Below are positions 48,704-56,655 of a DNA stretch of 64,000 bases, one piece after another. The stretch lies in NCBI GenBank assembly GCA_002243285.1, contig CP022585.1, positions 3,212,641-3,276,640 on the forward strand, written 5' to 3'. The translations under genes were made by a program, and so were the position numbers. Numbering within the stretch: position 1 is the first letter of the stretch; the number at the start of each line of letters is the position of its first letter. Source of the stretch: Candidatus Fluviicola riflensis. Its GTDB lineage: Bacteria; Bacteroidota; Bacteroidia; Flavobacteriales_D; Crocinitomicaceae. Below the pieces are notes generated by a model. That model saw only the letters and a program-made list of their open reading frames with translations. It ran no database searches and was not told the origin of the DNA.

Positions 48704-49285
48704 ATGCAACTTATTTTCGCTTCGGCAAACGAGCACAAAATCACGGAAATTCGCCAGTTATTACCTGCGGGTTATGAATTACTTTCATTGGCCGATATCG
48801 GTTTTCACGACGAGATTCCCGAAACAGCAGCAACTATCGAAGGAAACGCGCGATTAAAAGCACAATTTCTGGCCGATAAAGGAATGGCTGCCTGTTTTGC
48901 AGATGATACCGGCTTGGTGACTTCTGGCCTGAACGGTGAACCGGGAGTTTATTCGGCGCGTTATGCAGGTGAAGCGAAAAATGCGGATGACAACATGGAT
49001 CTGGTACTTTCAAAATTAGATGGAAACCCTGATCGAAGCGCTTATTTCATTACTGTGATTGCACTTTGGATCGGTGGCGAGATGCACATTTTCAGAGGTC
49101 GCGTTGACGGAACAATTCTCACTGAAAAACGTGGGACGCATGGTTTTGGGTACGATCCCATTTTTCAGCCCATAGGTTATTCAAAGACCTTTGCCGAAAT
49201 GACGAGTGAAGAGAAAAATGCGCTTAGTCACCGCGGGCGGGCGTTGCAACAAATGATGGCATTTTTGAAAAATCAACTCAACTGA
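48704..49285 (+). CDS. rdgB: Non-canonical purine NTP pyrophosphatase (RdgB/HAM1)
   Basis: A 193-residue house-cleaning enzyme hydrolysing ITP, dITP and XTP to the monophosphate. Family signs: IFASANEHKITEI at the start, EGNARLKAQFLAD, FADDTGLVTSGLNGEPGVYSARYAG and GFGYDPIFQP followed by SHRGRAL. Normal length. It stands alone after the structured repeat. Confidence 0.95.
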   Translation: MQLIFASANEHKITEIRQLLPAGYELLSLADIGFHDEIPETAATIEGNARLKAQFLADKGMAACFADDTGLVTSGLNGEPGVYSARYAGEAKNADDNMDLVLSKLDGNPDRSAYFITVIALWIGGEMHIFRGRVDGTILTEKRGTHGFGYDPIFQPIGYSKTFAEMTSEEKNALSHRGRALQQMMAFLKNQLN

Positions 49286-49404
49286 GTTCATAGTCAAATA
49301 CAAAATTTACCTACATAGATAGAACTATACTACACATTAAGTATTATTCAAAAAACGTATATCTTCCGCAGTTATCTTGGATCCATAACTTAAAATCCAG
49401 GATC

Positions 49405-51078
49405 ATGAAAACAAATCTACTCTTGATTGCGGCAATCGCCTGTACAATTTCAATCAACGCCCAGGTACACGAATGGACCAAAGGCATTATCGGAACTGGA
49501 AACACGGCCATTCATGGCAATAAAACATACGTGGAACCATCCGGAAACGCCATTTACACGTATGGAGAACACTCCGATTTCGACTCTGAAAATTCGGTTA
49601 CATTAGATCCTGGCGGCATCGCTCAAGTATTAACAGGCGAATTTGCATCTTCCTATTATTTGATTAAAATGACACCGGAAGGGCAATTGATGTGGGCGCA
49701 AACTTTTTCTGCCTCTTCTTACGTATTCATTCAGGATATCAGTACTGATGCTGCGGGCAACTGTTATATTGCCGGAGTTTTCCTTGGAACAATGGATGTA
49801 GACAATAGTTCAAACAATTATACACTAACGACCAATACAGACCTGACTTCATTTATTGTGAAATTAGCTGCCGACGGTGAATTTTTATGGGCACAACAAT
49901 ACGACAAAATGGCTATTACGACTATCGCTATCAGGAGTAATGCTCTTTTTTGCGCGGGTTATTTTATTGATCAATGTGATTTTGACAATAGCGTTTCTTC
50001 TTCTGTTCCATATACTTCTCAGGGAGGAAGCGATTGTTTTGTCATGAGACTGAACACTGAAGGAGAACACCAATGGGTCAAAATACTTGGATCATCCGGC
50101 AATACCGAATACATTACCGATATTTCAACTACTCCAACCGGGATGCTAAACATTACCGGTAGCTTTTGGAATTCGGTTGACTTTAATCCCGACGCCGGAG
50201 TAACTACGTTAAACGCAGTTGGTGAAATGGACATCTTCATTTTGCAACTTAGTGCAACAGGCGAATTTCAATGGGCACAAAGCGTTGGCTCCCCAATCAT
50301 TGATGCCCCTACCTCTTTAAACACGGCCTCAACAGGTGCCATTTACATCACTGGTGTTAAAGCCCAGGCAAACCATATTGAGCCATACGAAGACATCACT
50401 ATTTTTAAATTCTCTAATCTCGGAAACTTATTGTGGTCCAAAACAATTGGGGGAATTGATATGGATCAGGCAATTTCGTCGACCCTTGATGAAAATGAAA
50501 ACCTTTATGTAACCGGTGATTTCGGTTCTATGGATCTTGATTTTGATCCCGGAATCGGGGAAGTATATCAGGATATTGACCCGACTCTCGGTAGCATTGG
50601 TTATATATTAAAACTCACATCCGATGGTGATTTCGTTTGGGTAACTTCACTTGACGGCACGAGTAATTCCATTTGGAGCGCAAGCTATCATAATGGTGCG
50701 TTGTATACAACCGGATCTTTTTTTAACTCACTTGATATGGCTCCCGGTACTCCTTTTTATCAACTGGATGGAAACACAGAAAACTATAACAGTTATTTAT
50801 GCAAACTGGATGTTTCACAAACATTGGACGCCAGTGAATTGAACACAGAAATTTCACCATTCAAATTATATCCCAATCCATCTCAATCGGTTGTTTATGC
50901 AAAGCTGGAACAAGGGAGCATTGTTACTGTTTATGATCTTGCGGGAACAGCATTAATGCAAGAAACCGGTCAGCAAGAACCAACTGCATTGAACATTGAT
51001 GCATTAGCATCGGGCACTTACCTTGTTGAGGTTTCTCAAAATGGCCGAAAATCTGTCCAAAAACTAGTAAAAGAGTAA
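49405..51078 (+). CDS. Secreted SBBP/propeller-like protein with T9SS sorting domain
   Basis: A 557-residue protein with signal peptide (cut near INAQ). Repeated blades of about 50 residues are visible: YLIKMTPEGQLMWAQTF, FIVKLAADGEFLWAQQY, FVMRLNTEGEHQWVKIL, FILQLSATGEFQWAQSV and YILKLTSDGDFVWVTSL, each ending in a D/E-G-x-x-x-W core typical of SBBP beta-propeller repeats. The end, FKLYPNPSQSVVYAKLE to VQKLVKE, is a T9SS type A sorting domain. Exported to the cell surface; ligand unknown. Confidence 0.88.
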   Translation: MKTNLLLIAAIACTISINAQVHEWTKGIIGTGNTAIHGNKTYVEPSGNAIYTYGEHSDFDSENSVTLDPGGIAQVLTGEFASSYYLIKMTPEGQLMWAQTFSASSYVFIQDISTDAAGNCYIAGVFLGTMDVDNSSNNYTLTTNTDLTSFIVKLAADGEFLWAQQYDKMAITTIAIRSNALFCAGYFIDQCDFDNSVSSSVPYTSQGGSDCFVMRLNTEGEHQWVKILGSSGNTEYITDISTTPTGMLNITGSFWNSVDFNPDAGVTTLNAVGEMDIFILQLSATGEFQWAQSVGSPIIDAPTSLNTASTGAIYITGVKAQANHIEPYEDITIFKFSNLGNLLWSKTIGGIDMDQAISSTLDENENLYVTGDFGSMDLDFDPGIGEVYQDIDPTLGSIGYILKLTSDGDFVWVTSLDGTSNSIWSASYHNGALYTTGSFFNSLDMAPGTPFYQLDGNTENYNSYLCKLDVSQTLDASELNTEISPFKLYPNPSQSVVYAKLEQGSIVTVYDLAGTALMQETGQQEPTALNIDALASGTYLVEVSQNGRKSVQKLVKE

Positions 51079-51101
51079 ACCAACCACTTGGTTCACTTCA
51101 A

Positions 51102-51151
51102 AAACAGCAGCCGGAAATTTCATAATTTTGAAACTCTTTCGGTTGCTGTTT
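51102..51151 (+). terminator. Hairpin, possible terminator after the SBBP protein gene
   Basis: AAACAGCAGCCGG at 51102-51114 pairs with the segment ending TTGCTGTTT at 51151, with a long central A/T part. Only three T close the stem, so terminator function is moderate at best. Confidence 0.45.
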
Positions 51152-51196
51152 AACTTTACGGAAATCACAAAACCACATTGATTTCGCGCTTTTGAG

Positions 51197-51227
51197 TTGA
51201 TAATCCACTCGCAAGTGATTACATTTG
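51197..51227 (+). promoter_or_regulatory. Promoter of icd
   Basis: TTG (51197-51199), 20 bases, then TACATTTG (51220-51227): an exact Bacteroidetes consensus match, 37 bases before the icd ATG. Confidence 0.7.
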
Positions 51228-51264
51228 CGCGCAAGCAGAATTGATACTCAAAAAAATAAACAAC

Positions 51265-52494
51265 ATGTCTAAAATTAAAGTAGCAAACCCTATCGTAGAA
51301 TTGGATGGTGACGAAATGACACGCATCATTTGGAAGTTCATCAAGGATAAACTTATTCTTCCTTACCTGGATGTTGATATCAAGTATTATGACCTTGGCA
51401 TCGAAAAAAGAGATGAAACAAATGACCAAATCACGATAGATGCTGCTGAAGCGATTAAACAATACCAGGTTGGGATCAAATGCGCTACCATCACACCGGA
51501 CGAACAACGTGTTCAGGAATTTAACCTGAAATCAATGTGGAAATCACCGAACGGAACCATTCGTAATATTTTGGACGGAACTGTTTTCCGCGAGCCGATC
51601 GTGATGCAAAATGTGCCACGTTTGGTGACAAACTGGACTGCTCCGATTATCGTTGGCCGTCATGCTTTTGGCGATCAATACCGCGCTACGGATGCTGTTT
51701 TCAAAGGAAAAGGGAAATTGACAATGACGTTTACTCCGGAAGACGGTGGCGAAGTACAAAACTTCGAAGTTTACAATTTCAAAGGTGATGGTGTTGGTAT
51801 GGCAATGTACAATACCGACGAATCGATTGAAGGGTTTGCACGCAGCTGTTTCAACATGGCGTTGACCAAAAAATGGCCGCTCTATCTTTCTACCAAGAAT
51901 ACGATTTTGAAAAAATACGATGGTCGTTTCAAAGATATTTTCGAAACTATTTTCCAAAATGAGTTCAAAGCGCAATTTGACGCTGCCGGAATTACTTACG
52001 AGCATCGTTTGATCGACGACATGGTGGCTTCTGCTTTGAAATGGCATGGAAACTTTGTATGGGCTTGTAAAAATTATGATGGTGATGTTCAATCGGATAC
52101 CGTCGCTCAGGGATTCGGTTCACTTGGTTTGATGACTTCCGTATTGATTACACCTGATGGAAAAATCATGGAAGCCGAAGCTGCTCACGGTACGGTAACA
52201 CGTCACTACCGCGATCACCAGGCCGGTAAAAAAACGTCTACCAACCCAATCGCTTCAATCTTTGCATGGACACGTGGTTTGGCTTTCCGCGGAAAACTGG
52301 ACGGCAATCAGGAATTGATCAATTTCTGCGAAACATTGGAGCGCGTTTGCATTGAAACAGTTGAATCAGGTATCATGACCAAAGATTTGGCGGTTTGCGT
52401 ACATGGTAATAAAGTAAATCACGGCGATCACTATGTGTATACCGAAGAGTTTTTAGATGCATTGGATAAAGGATTGACTGCTAAAATGGCGTAA
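51265..52494 (+). CDS. icd: NADP-dependent isocitrate dehydrogenase, eukaryotic-like type
   Basis: A 409-residue enzyme of the subfamily shared with eukaryotic IDH1/IDH2, not the E. coli type: [71 protein letters not shown] and [12 protein letters not shown]. It oxidises isocitrate to 2-oxoglutarate in the citric acid cycle. Start at the ATG at 51265 (MSKIKV), matching the promoter; a TTG at 51241 is unlikely. Terminator directly downstream. Confidence 0.95.
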   Translation: MSKIKVANPIVELDGDEMTRIIWKFIKDKLILPYLDVDIKYYDLGIEKRDETNDQITIDAAEAIKQYQVGIKCATITPDEQRVQEFNLKSMWKSPNGTIRNILDGTVFREPIVMQNVPRLVTNWTAPIIVGRHAFGDQYRATDAVFKGKGKLTMTFTPEDGGEVQNFEVYNFKGDGVGMAMYNTDESIEGFARSCFNMALTKKWPLYLSTKNTILKKYDGRFKDIFETIFQNEFKAQFDAAGITYEHRLIDDMVASALKWHGNFVWACKNYDGDVQSDTVAQGFGSLGLMTSVLITPDGKIMEAEAAHGTVTRHYRDHQAGKKTSTNPIASIFAWTRGLAFRGKLDGNQELINFCETLERVCIETVESGIMTKDLAVCVHGNKVNHGDHYVYTEEFLDALDKGLTAKMA

Positions 52495-52519
52495 TCGTTT
52501 TTCAACTATATTCAAGGAA

Positions 52520-52546
52520 AGGTGCCGGATTTCGGCGCCTTTTTTT
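52520..52546 (+). terminator. Intrinsic terminator after icd
   Basis: Stem AGGTGCCG / CGGCGCCT (52520-52527 with 52533-52540, one G-T pair) and a run of T. Confidence 0.9.
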
Positions 52547-52603
52547 GTTAGGTACCATCCTGAATTCCTTATAGACACAGCTTGCTTATTGGGATTTTTA
52601 AAG

Positions 52604-52665
52604 CCCACGTAATATTGCAAATTTACGTGGCAAATCGGGCATGTAAATTCGCAATATTACGTGGG
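52604..52665. repeat. Long near-perfect hairpin
   Basis: Arm 52604-52626 (starts CCCACGTAATATTGC) and arm 52643-52665 (ends ATATTACGTGGG) are complementary over 23 bases with one mismatch, with a 16-base loop. A smaller hairpin, CCACGTAA / TTACGTGG, is nested at 52605-52630. Confidence 0.8.
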
Positions 52666-52801
52666 GGTGTTTCCACTTGAAATTAACAACTTTTTAATTT
52701 CCATGATTTTACGTACGCAGTTCCCTGACTTCCTGAATTGAGCGAAACGAAGTGTAGTCGAGATACCCAGTTCCCCTGATTTTCACTACCTTCGTGACCG
52801 A

Positions 52802-54202
52802 ATGAAATTTCATCTGATTCTTCTTCTTTCTTTCATTTGTGCGTTGGTCGGTTGCAGAACCATCGAACCGATCGCACCTTTGATGAGCGAGCAAAGAGCT
52901 CCGTTTCCCGAGCAACCGGTTTCGACAATTGTGCTGCCCATTTCGGTAGATCTAAGTAGTTACTACAAAATGGCCGACGAACAGGTCGATTACAAGTTTG
53001 ACGGCGGCGAACAGCATTGCAGCGGCGTTTCCTATAGCTATCATTTTGAACGCGATCCGATGAAACTGGCGGTCAATGACAGCACTGTCGACATCAATGT
53101 TTCGGGTAAATATCGCCTGAAAATGAACTATTGCCCGGATTGTGCCACGTTATTTTCAGATGAACCGCATTGCATCATTCCGCGACTTTATTTTAGTTGC
53201 GGTTATGGCGAACCGATGCGCAGAATGAAATTACAGTACCGGTCGGAGTTTGAGCTTACAAGCGATTACGGCATTCAAACCACCACGAAATTGACCGAAC
53301 TGAAAGCCATTGATCCATGCGAAATCAGCTTCATTGATTACGATATTACGGATGAATTACTCAAAGAGGTCAAAAAATCCCTGGCAGATTTAGCCACCGA
53401 TATCGATAAACAAACCGCTGGTATTTCCTTTAAAAAAGAAGCATCGGAATTGTGGAACCAAGCAGTTACTGCAATTGAAATTCCGGGCTACGGTTTTGTT
53501 CAATTGCAACCCACTTCATTACAACTCACCACTCCAACCATTCGAAACAACATTCTCAGTACATCACTCGTGATGGAAGCAAAACCGCGTTTTTTTTCAA
53601 CCAAACCCGAAGAACAAACCATTCCGCTTCCGCCATTAAAACTAACAGAATCCATTCCGAACGACACGTTAAAACTGACCACTGACCTACATCTGCGCTA
53701 TGATTCACTTTCCATCGTCATGAACCGGTATGTCAGCGGAACGAAACTACTCATTAAAAAACGGGAAATCATCCTTGACAGCGTTCACATTGCGGGAGCC
53801 AACAATCAGCAGCTAATCTTTAAGGTCGGATTTTCGGGGGACAAAAAAGGCGTCTTGTACATTACCGGCAAACCTGCTTTCAATACATTACTGCAGCAAA
53901 TCGAACTTACCGAAGTAGCTTTTGACATCGAAACCAAAAGCACTTTGCTCAAAACCGCAGAATGGCTGTTTTCTGACCGCATTCTGGAGGAAATCACCAA
54001 AAACAGCAAACAAGATCTGAAACCGCAGCTGGATTTGTTGCTCAGTGAGCTCAACAAGTCTTTGTACATCGAAAAAGAAGGATTCATAGTCACCGGAAAA
54101 ATGGCAAGTCTCTTGGTAGACGAAATCTATCCTGAAACGGAACAACTGATCGTTCGTGTTTCCAGCAAGGGAAAATTGAGCTTGAGTAATATCAGGAATT
54201 AA
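52802..54202 (+). CDS. DUF4403 family lipoprotein
   Basis: A 466-residue predicted lipoprotein: short hydrophobic leader and lipobox with Cys18 (CALVGCRT). The body is beta-rich with repeated amphipathic pattern (STIVLPISVDLSSYYKMADEQ, YGIQTTTKLTELKAIDPCEI, LQLTTPTIRNNILSTSLVMEA), as in DUF4403, a family that resembles tubular lipid-binding proteins. Function unknown; outer-membrane or periplasmic lipid handling is possible. The 3' end overlaps the convergent globin gene by 11 bp. Confidence 0.82.
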   Translation: MKFHLILLLSFICALVGCRTIEPIAPLMSEQRAPFPEQPVSTIVLPISVDLSSYYKMADEQVDYKFDGGEQHCSGVSYSYHFERDPMKLAVNDSTVDINVSGKYRLKMNYCPDCATLFSDEPHCIIPRLYFSCGYGEPMRRMKLQYRSEFELTSDYGIQTTTKLTELKAIDPCEISFIDYDITDELLKEVKKSLADLATDIDKQTAGISFKKEASELWNQAVTAIEIPGYGFVQLQPTSLQLTTPTIRNNILSTSLVMEAKPRFFSTKPEEQTIPLPPLKLTESIPNDTLKLTTDLHLRYDSLSIVMNRYVSGTKLLIKKREIILDSVHIAGANNQQLIFKVGFSGDKKGVLYITGKPAFNTLLQQIELTEVAFDIETKSTLLKTAEWLFSDRILEEITKNSKQDLKPQLDLLLSELNKSLYIEKEGFIVTGKMASLLVDEIYPETEQLIVRVSSKGKLSLSNIRN

Positions 54203-54554
54203 TCATGTGTTTTGCTACCGGCGGAAAACAATTGTAGAGCGCCGTTTTTAGATCATCTTCCATTTCAAGTGAATCAATAGCCGTTTTCATACAGCGAAGC
54301 CATTCGTCAGCGGCCTCGGGCGTAATCTTGTGTGGCAAGTGGCGCATACGCATGCGGGGATGTCCGTAAGTAGTTGTGTATAATTGCGGACCTCCCAAAA
54401 ATTGAGTTAAAAAGGCTTCCTGTTTTTCCCTGATCGTTTCTTTATCCGTTTGAAACAGCGGTCCAATCACAGGTGAGTTGAAAACCAGGTCATAAAACCG
54501 GTTTACCAATAAATTCAGCCTTTCCTTTCCAATTCTTTCGTACAACGATTCCAT
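54192..54554 (-). CDS. Truncated haemoglobin (group II-like)
   Basis: A 120-residue 2-over-2 globin: SLYERIGKERLNLLVNRFYD at the N-terminus, PLFQTDKETIREKQEAFLTQFLGGP, and proximal His72 in GHPRMRMRHLPHKIT, followed by DEWLRCMKTAIDSLEM. It binds heme and O2 or NO; roles in NO detoxification or redox are known for the family. It runs toward the DUF4403 gene and shares 11 bp with its tail. Confidence 0.9.
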   Translation of the reverse strand: MESLYERIGKERLNLLVNRFYDLVFNSPVIGPLFQTDKETIREKQEAFLTQFLGGPQLYTTTYGHPRMRMRHLPHKITPEAADEWLRCMKTAIDSLEMEDDLKTALYNCFPPVAKHMINS

Positions 54555-54653
54555 CCGCTCAACTATTCTTTTCCGCCTTTTATAACCGGCATAAATATCC
54601 TCTCAAAAAAACTGGCACAAAGTTAGTTAGGAAGCTGAAAGAATCACGCAGAA

Positions 54654-54686
54654 TTGTCTGCTATTCTGGTAAAAACTGTATTTTTG
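54654..54686 (+). promoter_or_regulatory. Promoter of the OmpA-family gene
   Basis: TTG (54654-54656), 22 bases, then TATTTTTG (54679-54686), an exact TAnnTTTG match, 8 bases before the ATG. Confidence 0.6.
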
Positions 54687-54694
54687 TACCCACA

Positions 54695-55885
54695 ATGAAA
54701 CTTTTGTTGCTCATTTCATTACTACTGGTTCAGTCGGTGATCTTTTCCCAGGAAGAGGCAGCACCGACTATTTCCGATGCAATTTCGGATTGTGCAGGAG
54801 CATCCAATATTTTACAACCCGGAAGTTACTCCTTACAATTCACCGGTAAAGGTGGAGCGATCAAGGACTTAGCCGCTTATCCTTCCTTGTCGAACGTTCA
54901 GGAAAAAAACTCGCTCTGGTGTTCATTCATTGCTCCTTACAACGGCCGTTTCACCCTTATGGCCGACGCAACAATGGGGCCTCTGCAAATGATCATTTTT
55001 GAAAATGAAACCAAAGACATTTGTGAAGATATTTACAAAGGAAAAGCAGAGATTCGTCGTTTGATACTCGCAAAAGATCAGCACGTTGGTTTGAACCTCG
55101 TAACATCAGACAATACACTCTATCCTATTGATATGATTGCCGGGAAACACATTATGCTGTGTTTTTTGAATCTTCCGAAGGAAAAACCGACGCTTGAACT
55201 CCATGTGGCTTTTGAACCAACCGACGGTGAAATGAAAGAACCCGGACAAGGTGAAGACAGTAAAATTGTGGATCTGCGCAAACAACCGAGCGATCCTGCA
55301 CTCAATATCCTGATCCGCGATGTGGAAACAGGGAATCCCGTGCTGGCCAATTTATCCATTACTGGAATCAAAGATATCCAGGCGCTTTACAGCGGTTCCG
55401 ACTTCTATATTTCGGTTGATCGTTCCGGTAAAATTCAATTAAAAATTGATGCCGAAGGATATTTCTTTGTTGATCGTGAAGAACCTGTTTCAGCCAACTC
55501 CGATAACGAAATTGTGGTTTGGATGGAACCTTTGGGCGAAGGAAAAAGTATGCAGATCGACGAGATTGAGTTTGTTCCCGGTTCCAGTGAGTTCTTATCG
55601 ACCTCTGAAACGAAGCTGAGACGCCTCAAAGATTTCCTGGCCCTCAATTCTGCGGTTAAAGTCGAAATTCAAGGACATGTGCATGCAAGCGGAGAAAACA
55701 CTTTTGCCGGACAAAAACTTTCCGAAGCACGCGCCAAACGTGTCGTCAATTACCTGGTTGAAAACGGAATTGACAAAAGCCGTTTGACTTCTGTTGGCCT
55801 CGGAAACACCAAACCGATTTACCCTGAAGCGAAGTTTGCTTACGAAGAACAGGCAAACCGGCGCGTGGAAGTAAAGGTCCTTTAA
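54695..55885 (+). CDS. OmpA-family outer-membrane protein
   Basis: A 396-residue secreted protein: signal peptide (LLLISLLLVQSVIFS), an N-terminal beta domain (about 25-180), a short linker rich in charged residues, a carboxypeptidase-regulatory-like module (ILIRDVETGNPVLANLSITG) and a C-terminal OmpA/MotB peptidoglycan-binding domain (about 285-396). The last shows VEIQGHVHASGENTFAGQKL, LSEARAKRVVNYLVENGI and EEQANRRVEVKVL. It links the outer membrane to the cell wall. Own promoter. Confidence 0.9.
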   Translation: MKLLLLISLLLVQSVIFSQEEAAPTISDAISDCAGASNILQPGSYSLQFTGKGGAIKDLAAYPSLSNVQEKNSLWCSFIAPYNGRFTLMADATMGPLQMIIFENETKDICEDIYKGKAEIRRLILAKDQHVGLNLVTSDNTLYPIDMIAGKHIMLCFLNLPKEKPTLELHVAFEPTDGEMKEPGQGEDSKIVDLRKQPSDPALNILIRDVETGNPVLANLSITGIKDIQALYSGSDFYISVDRSGKIQLKIDAEGYFFVDREEPVSANSDNEIVVWMEPLGEGKSMQIDEIEFVPGSSEFLSTSETKLRRLKDFLALNSAVKVEIQGHVHASGENTFAGQKLSEARAKRVVNYLVENGIDKSRLTSVGLGNTKPIYPEAKFAYEEQANRRVEVKVL

Positions 55886-55960
55886 GAATTTCGCGTTTTC
55901 CTATGTTCACAAGCTTTTCAGTTGGCTATGTATGCCTTTCAACGAATGAAATATAAATTA

Positions 55961-56106
55961 CCACAGATGCACTGATTTTTGCGCTCCTAACGGCAGCGCA
56001 TGTGGTATGCTCTATTCATGTCTTCTTTAGTTTATATAATGCGAGGCCGTTAGGCGAGCCTAATCTGTGAATCTGCGGGGAAAATAACGTATCGGCTAGC
56101 CGATAC
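55961..56106. repeat. Structured repeat, copy 2 (with 18-nt palindrome)
   Basis: CCACAGATGCACTGATTTTT (55961-55980) pairs imperfectly with AATCTGTGAATCTGCGGGG (56062-56080). Inner arms carry CCTAACGG (55985-55992) and CCGTTAGG (56047-56054), complementary to each other. The perfect palindrome GTATCGGCTAGCCGATAC follows at 56089-56106. It is the mirror arrangement of the copy at 48544-48672 and fills most of the 340-base gap between the OmpA-family and DUF2853 genes, where no gene was seen. Confidence 0.75.
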
Positions 56107-56227
56107 CATCAATACTCATTTATAAGCGGGAAACTAAATGTTTTTCGTTGTTTTCATTTTAAAAAATGATTACTATCTTGTTCACCGCAAAGACATTAAG
56201 CTAGATTATTCACTCAAAACCAATAAT

Positions 56228-56605
56228 ATGTCTACTTACGAAAAAGCTTACGAACACTTTACCTCCGAACTGAAAGAAATGGGATTCACCCATCATCCGG
56301 CATTATACCATGCCATTGCCAAACACTTGGGGCCATCTATACATGATGAAGATTCATCACTGGTTGCATGTGATCAACCAAAAGAAATGGAAACGGTAAA
56401 ACGTGAATTTTTAATCGGCAAATTAGGATTGGAAGACAGCCCGGCACTTGATGCAGTCATCCAACAGGTGTGCGGAGCGTTAGGCGGATCTAACACCAAC
56501 AAACACAGAGCTTCTTTTTATTACCTGTTGGTAGCCCTTCTACAGAAAGAACATTTGTTCATTAATCTCAAAGAACACTTACCGGAAGGAGATTATCTAC
56601 AATAA
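56228..56605 (+). CDS. DUF2853 family protein
   Basis: A 125-residue soluble protein. AKHLGPSIHDEDSSLVACDQ, EMETVKREFLIGKLGLED and NKHRASFYYLLVALLQK match DUF2853, a small helical family of unknown function. Start at the ATG at 56228 (MSTYEKAY); the longer frame from 56138 begins with a poor hydrophobic stretch. Strong terminator 1 base downstream. Confidence 0.85.
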   Translation: MSTYEKAYEHFTSELKEMGFTHHPALYHAIAKHLGPSIHDEDSSLVACDQPKEMETVKREFLIGKLGLEDSPALDAVIQQVCGALGGSNTNKHRASFYYLLVALLQKEHLFINLKEHLPEGDYLQ

Positions 56606-56640
56606 AAAATGCCTCCTGAAACCGGGAGGCATTTTGTTTT
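56606..56640. terminator. Bidirectional terminator between DUF2853 gene and hutU
   Basis: Eleven-bp perfect stem AAAATGCCTCC / GGAGGCATTTT (56606-56616 with 56625-56635). A/T tracts on both sides let it end both convergent transcripts. Confidence 0.88.
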
Positions 56641-56655
56641 CTATCATTCGGTTCA

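Larger units (their letters stand above)
52495..52801. other. Intergenic region after icd
   Basis: About 300 bases holding the icd terminator, a long hairpin (52604-52665) and, at 52737-52766, a TTGAGCGAAACGAAG and TAGTCGAGATA stretch that recalls repeat debris common in environmental Bacteroidetes (weak impression). TACCTTCG at 52788-52795 could be the -7 element for the next gene. No gene was seen. Confidence 0.5.

Noticed and set aside
49405..51078. Tandem nucleotide repeat array
   Set aside because: The repeats are protein-level propeller blades with diverged DNA, not a DNA repeat array.
51544..52092. 182-codon open frame on the minus strand
   Set aside because: Antisense to the conserved core of icd; no signal or motif.
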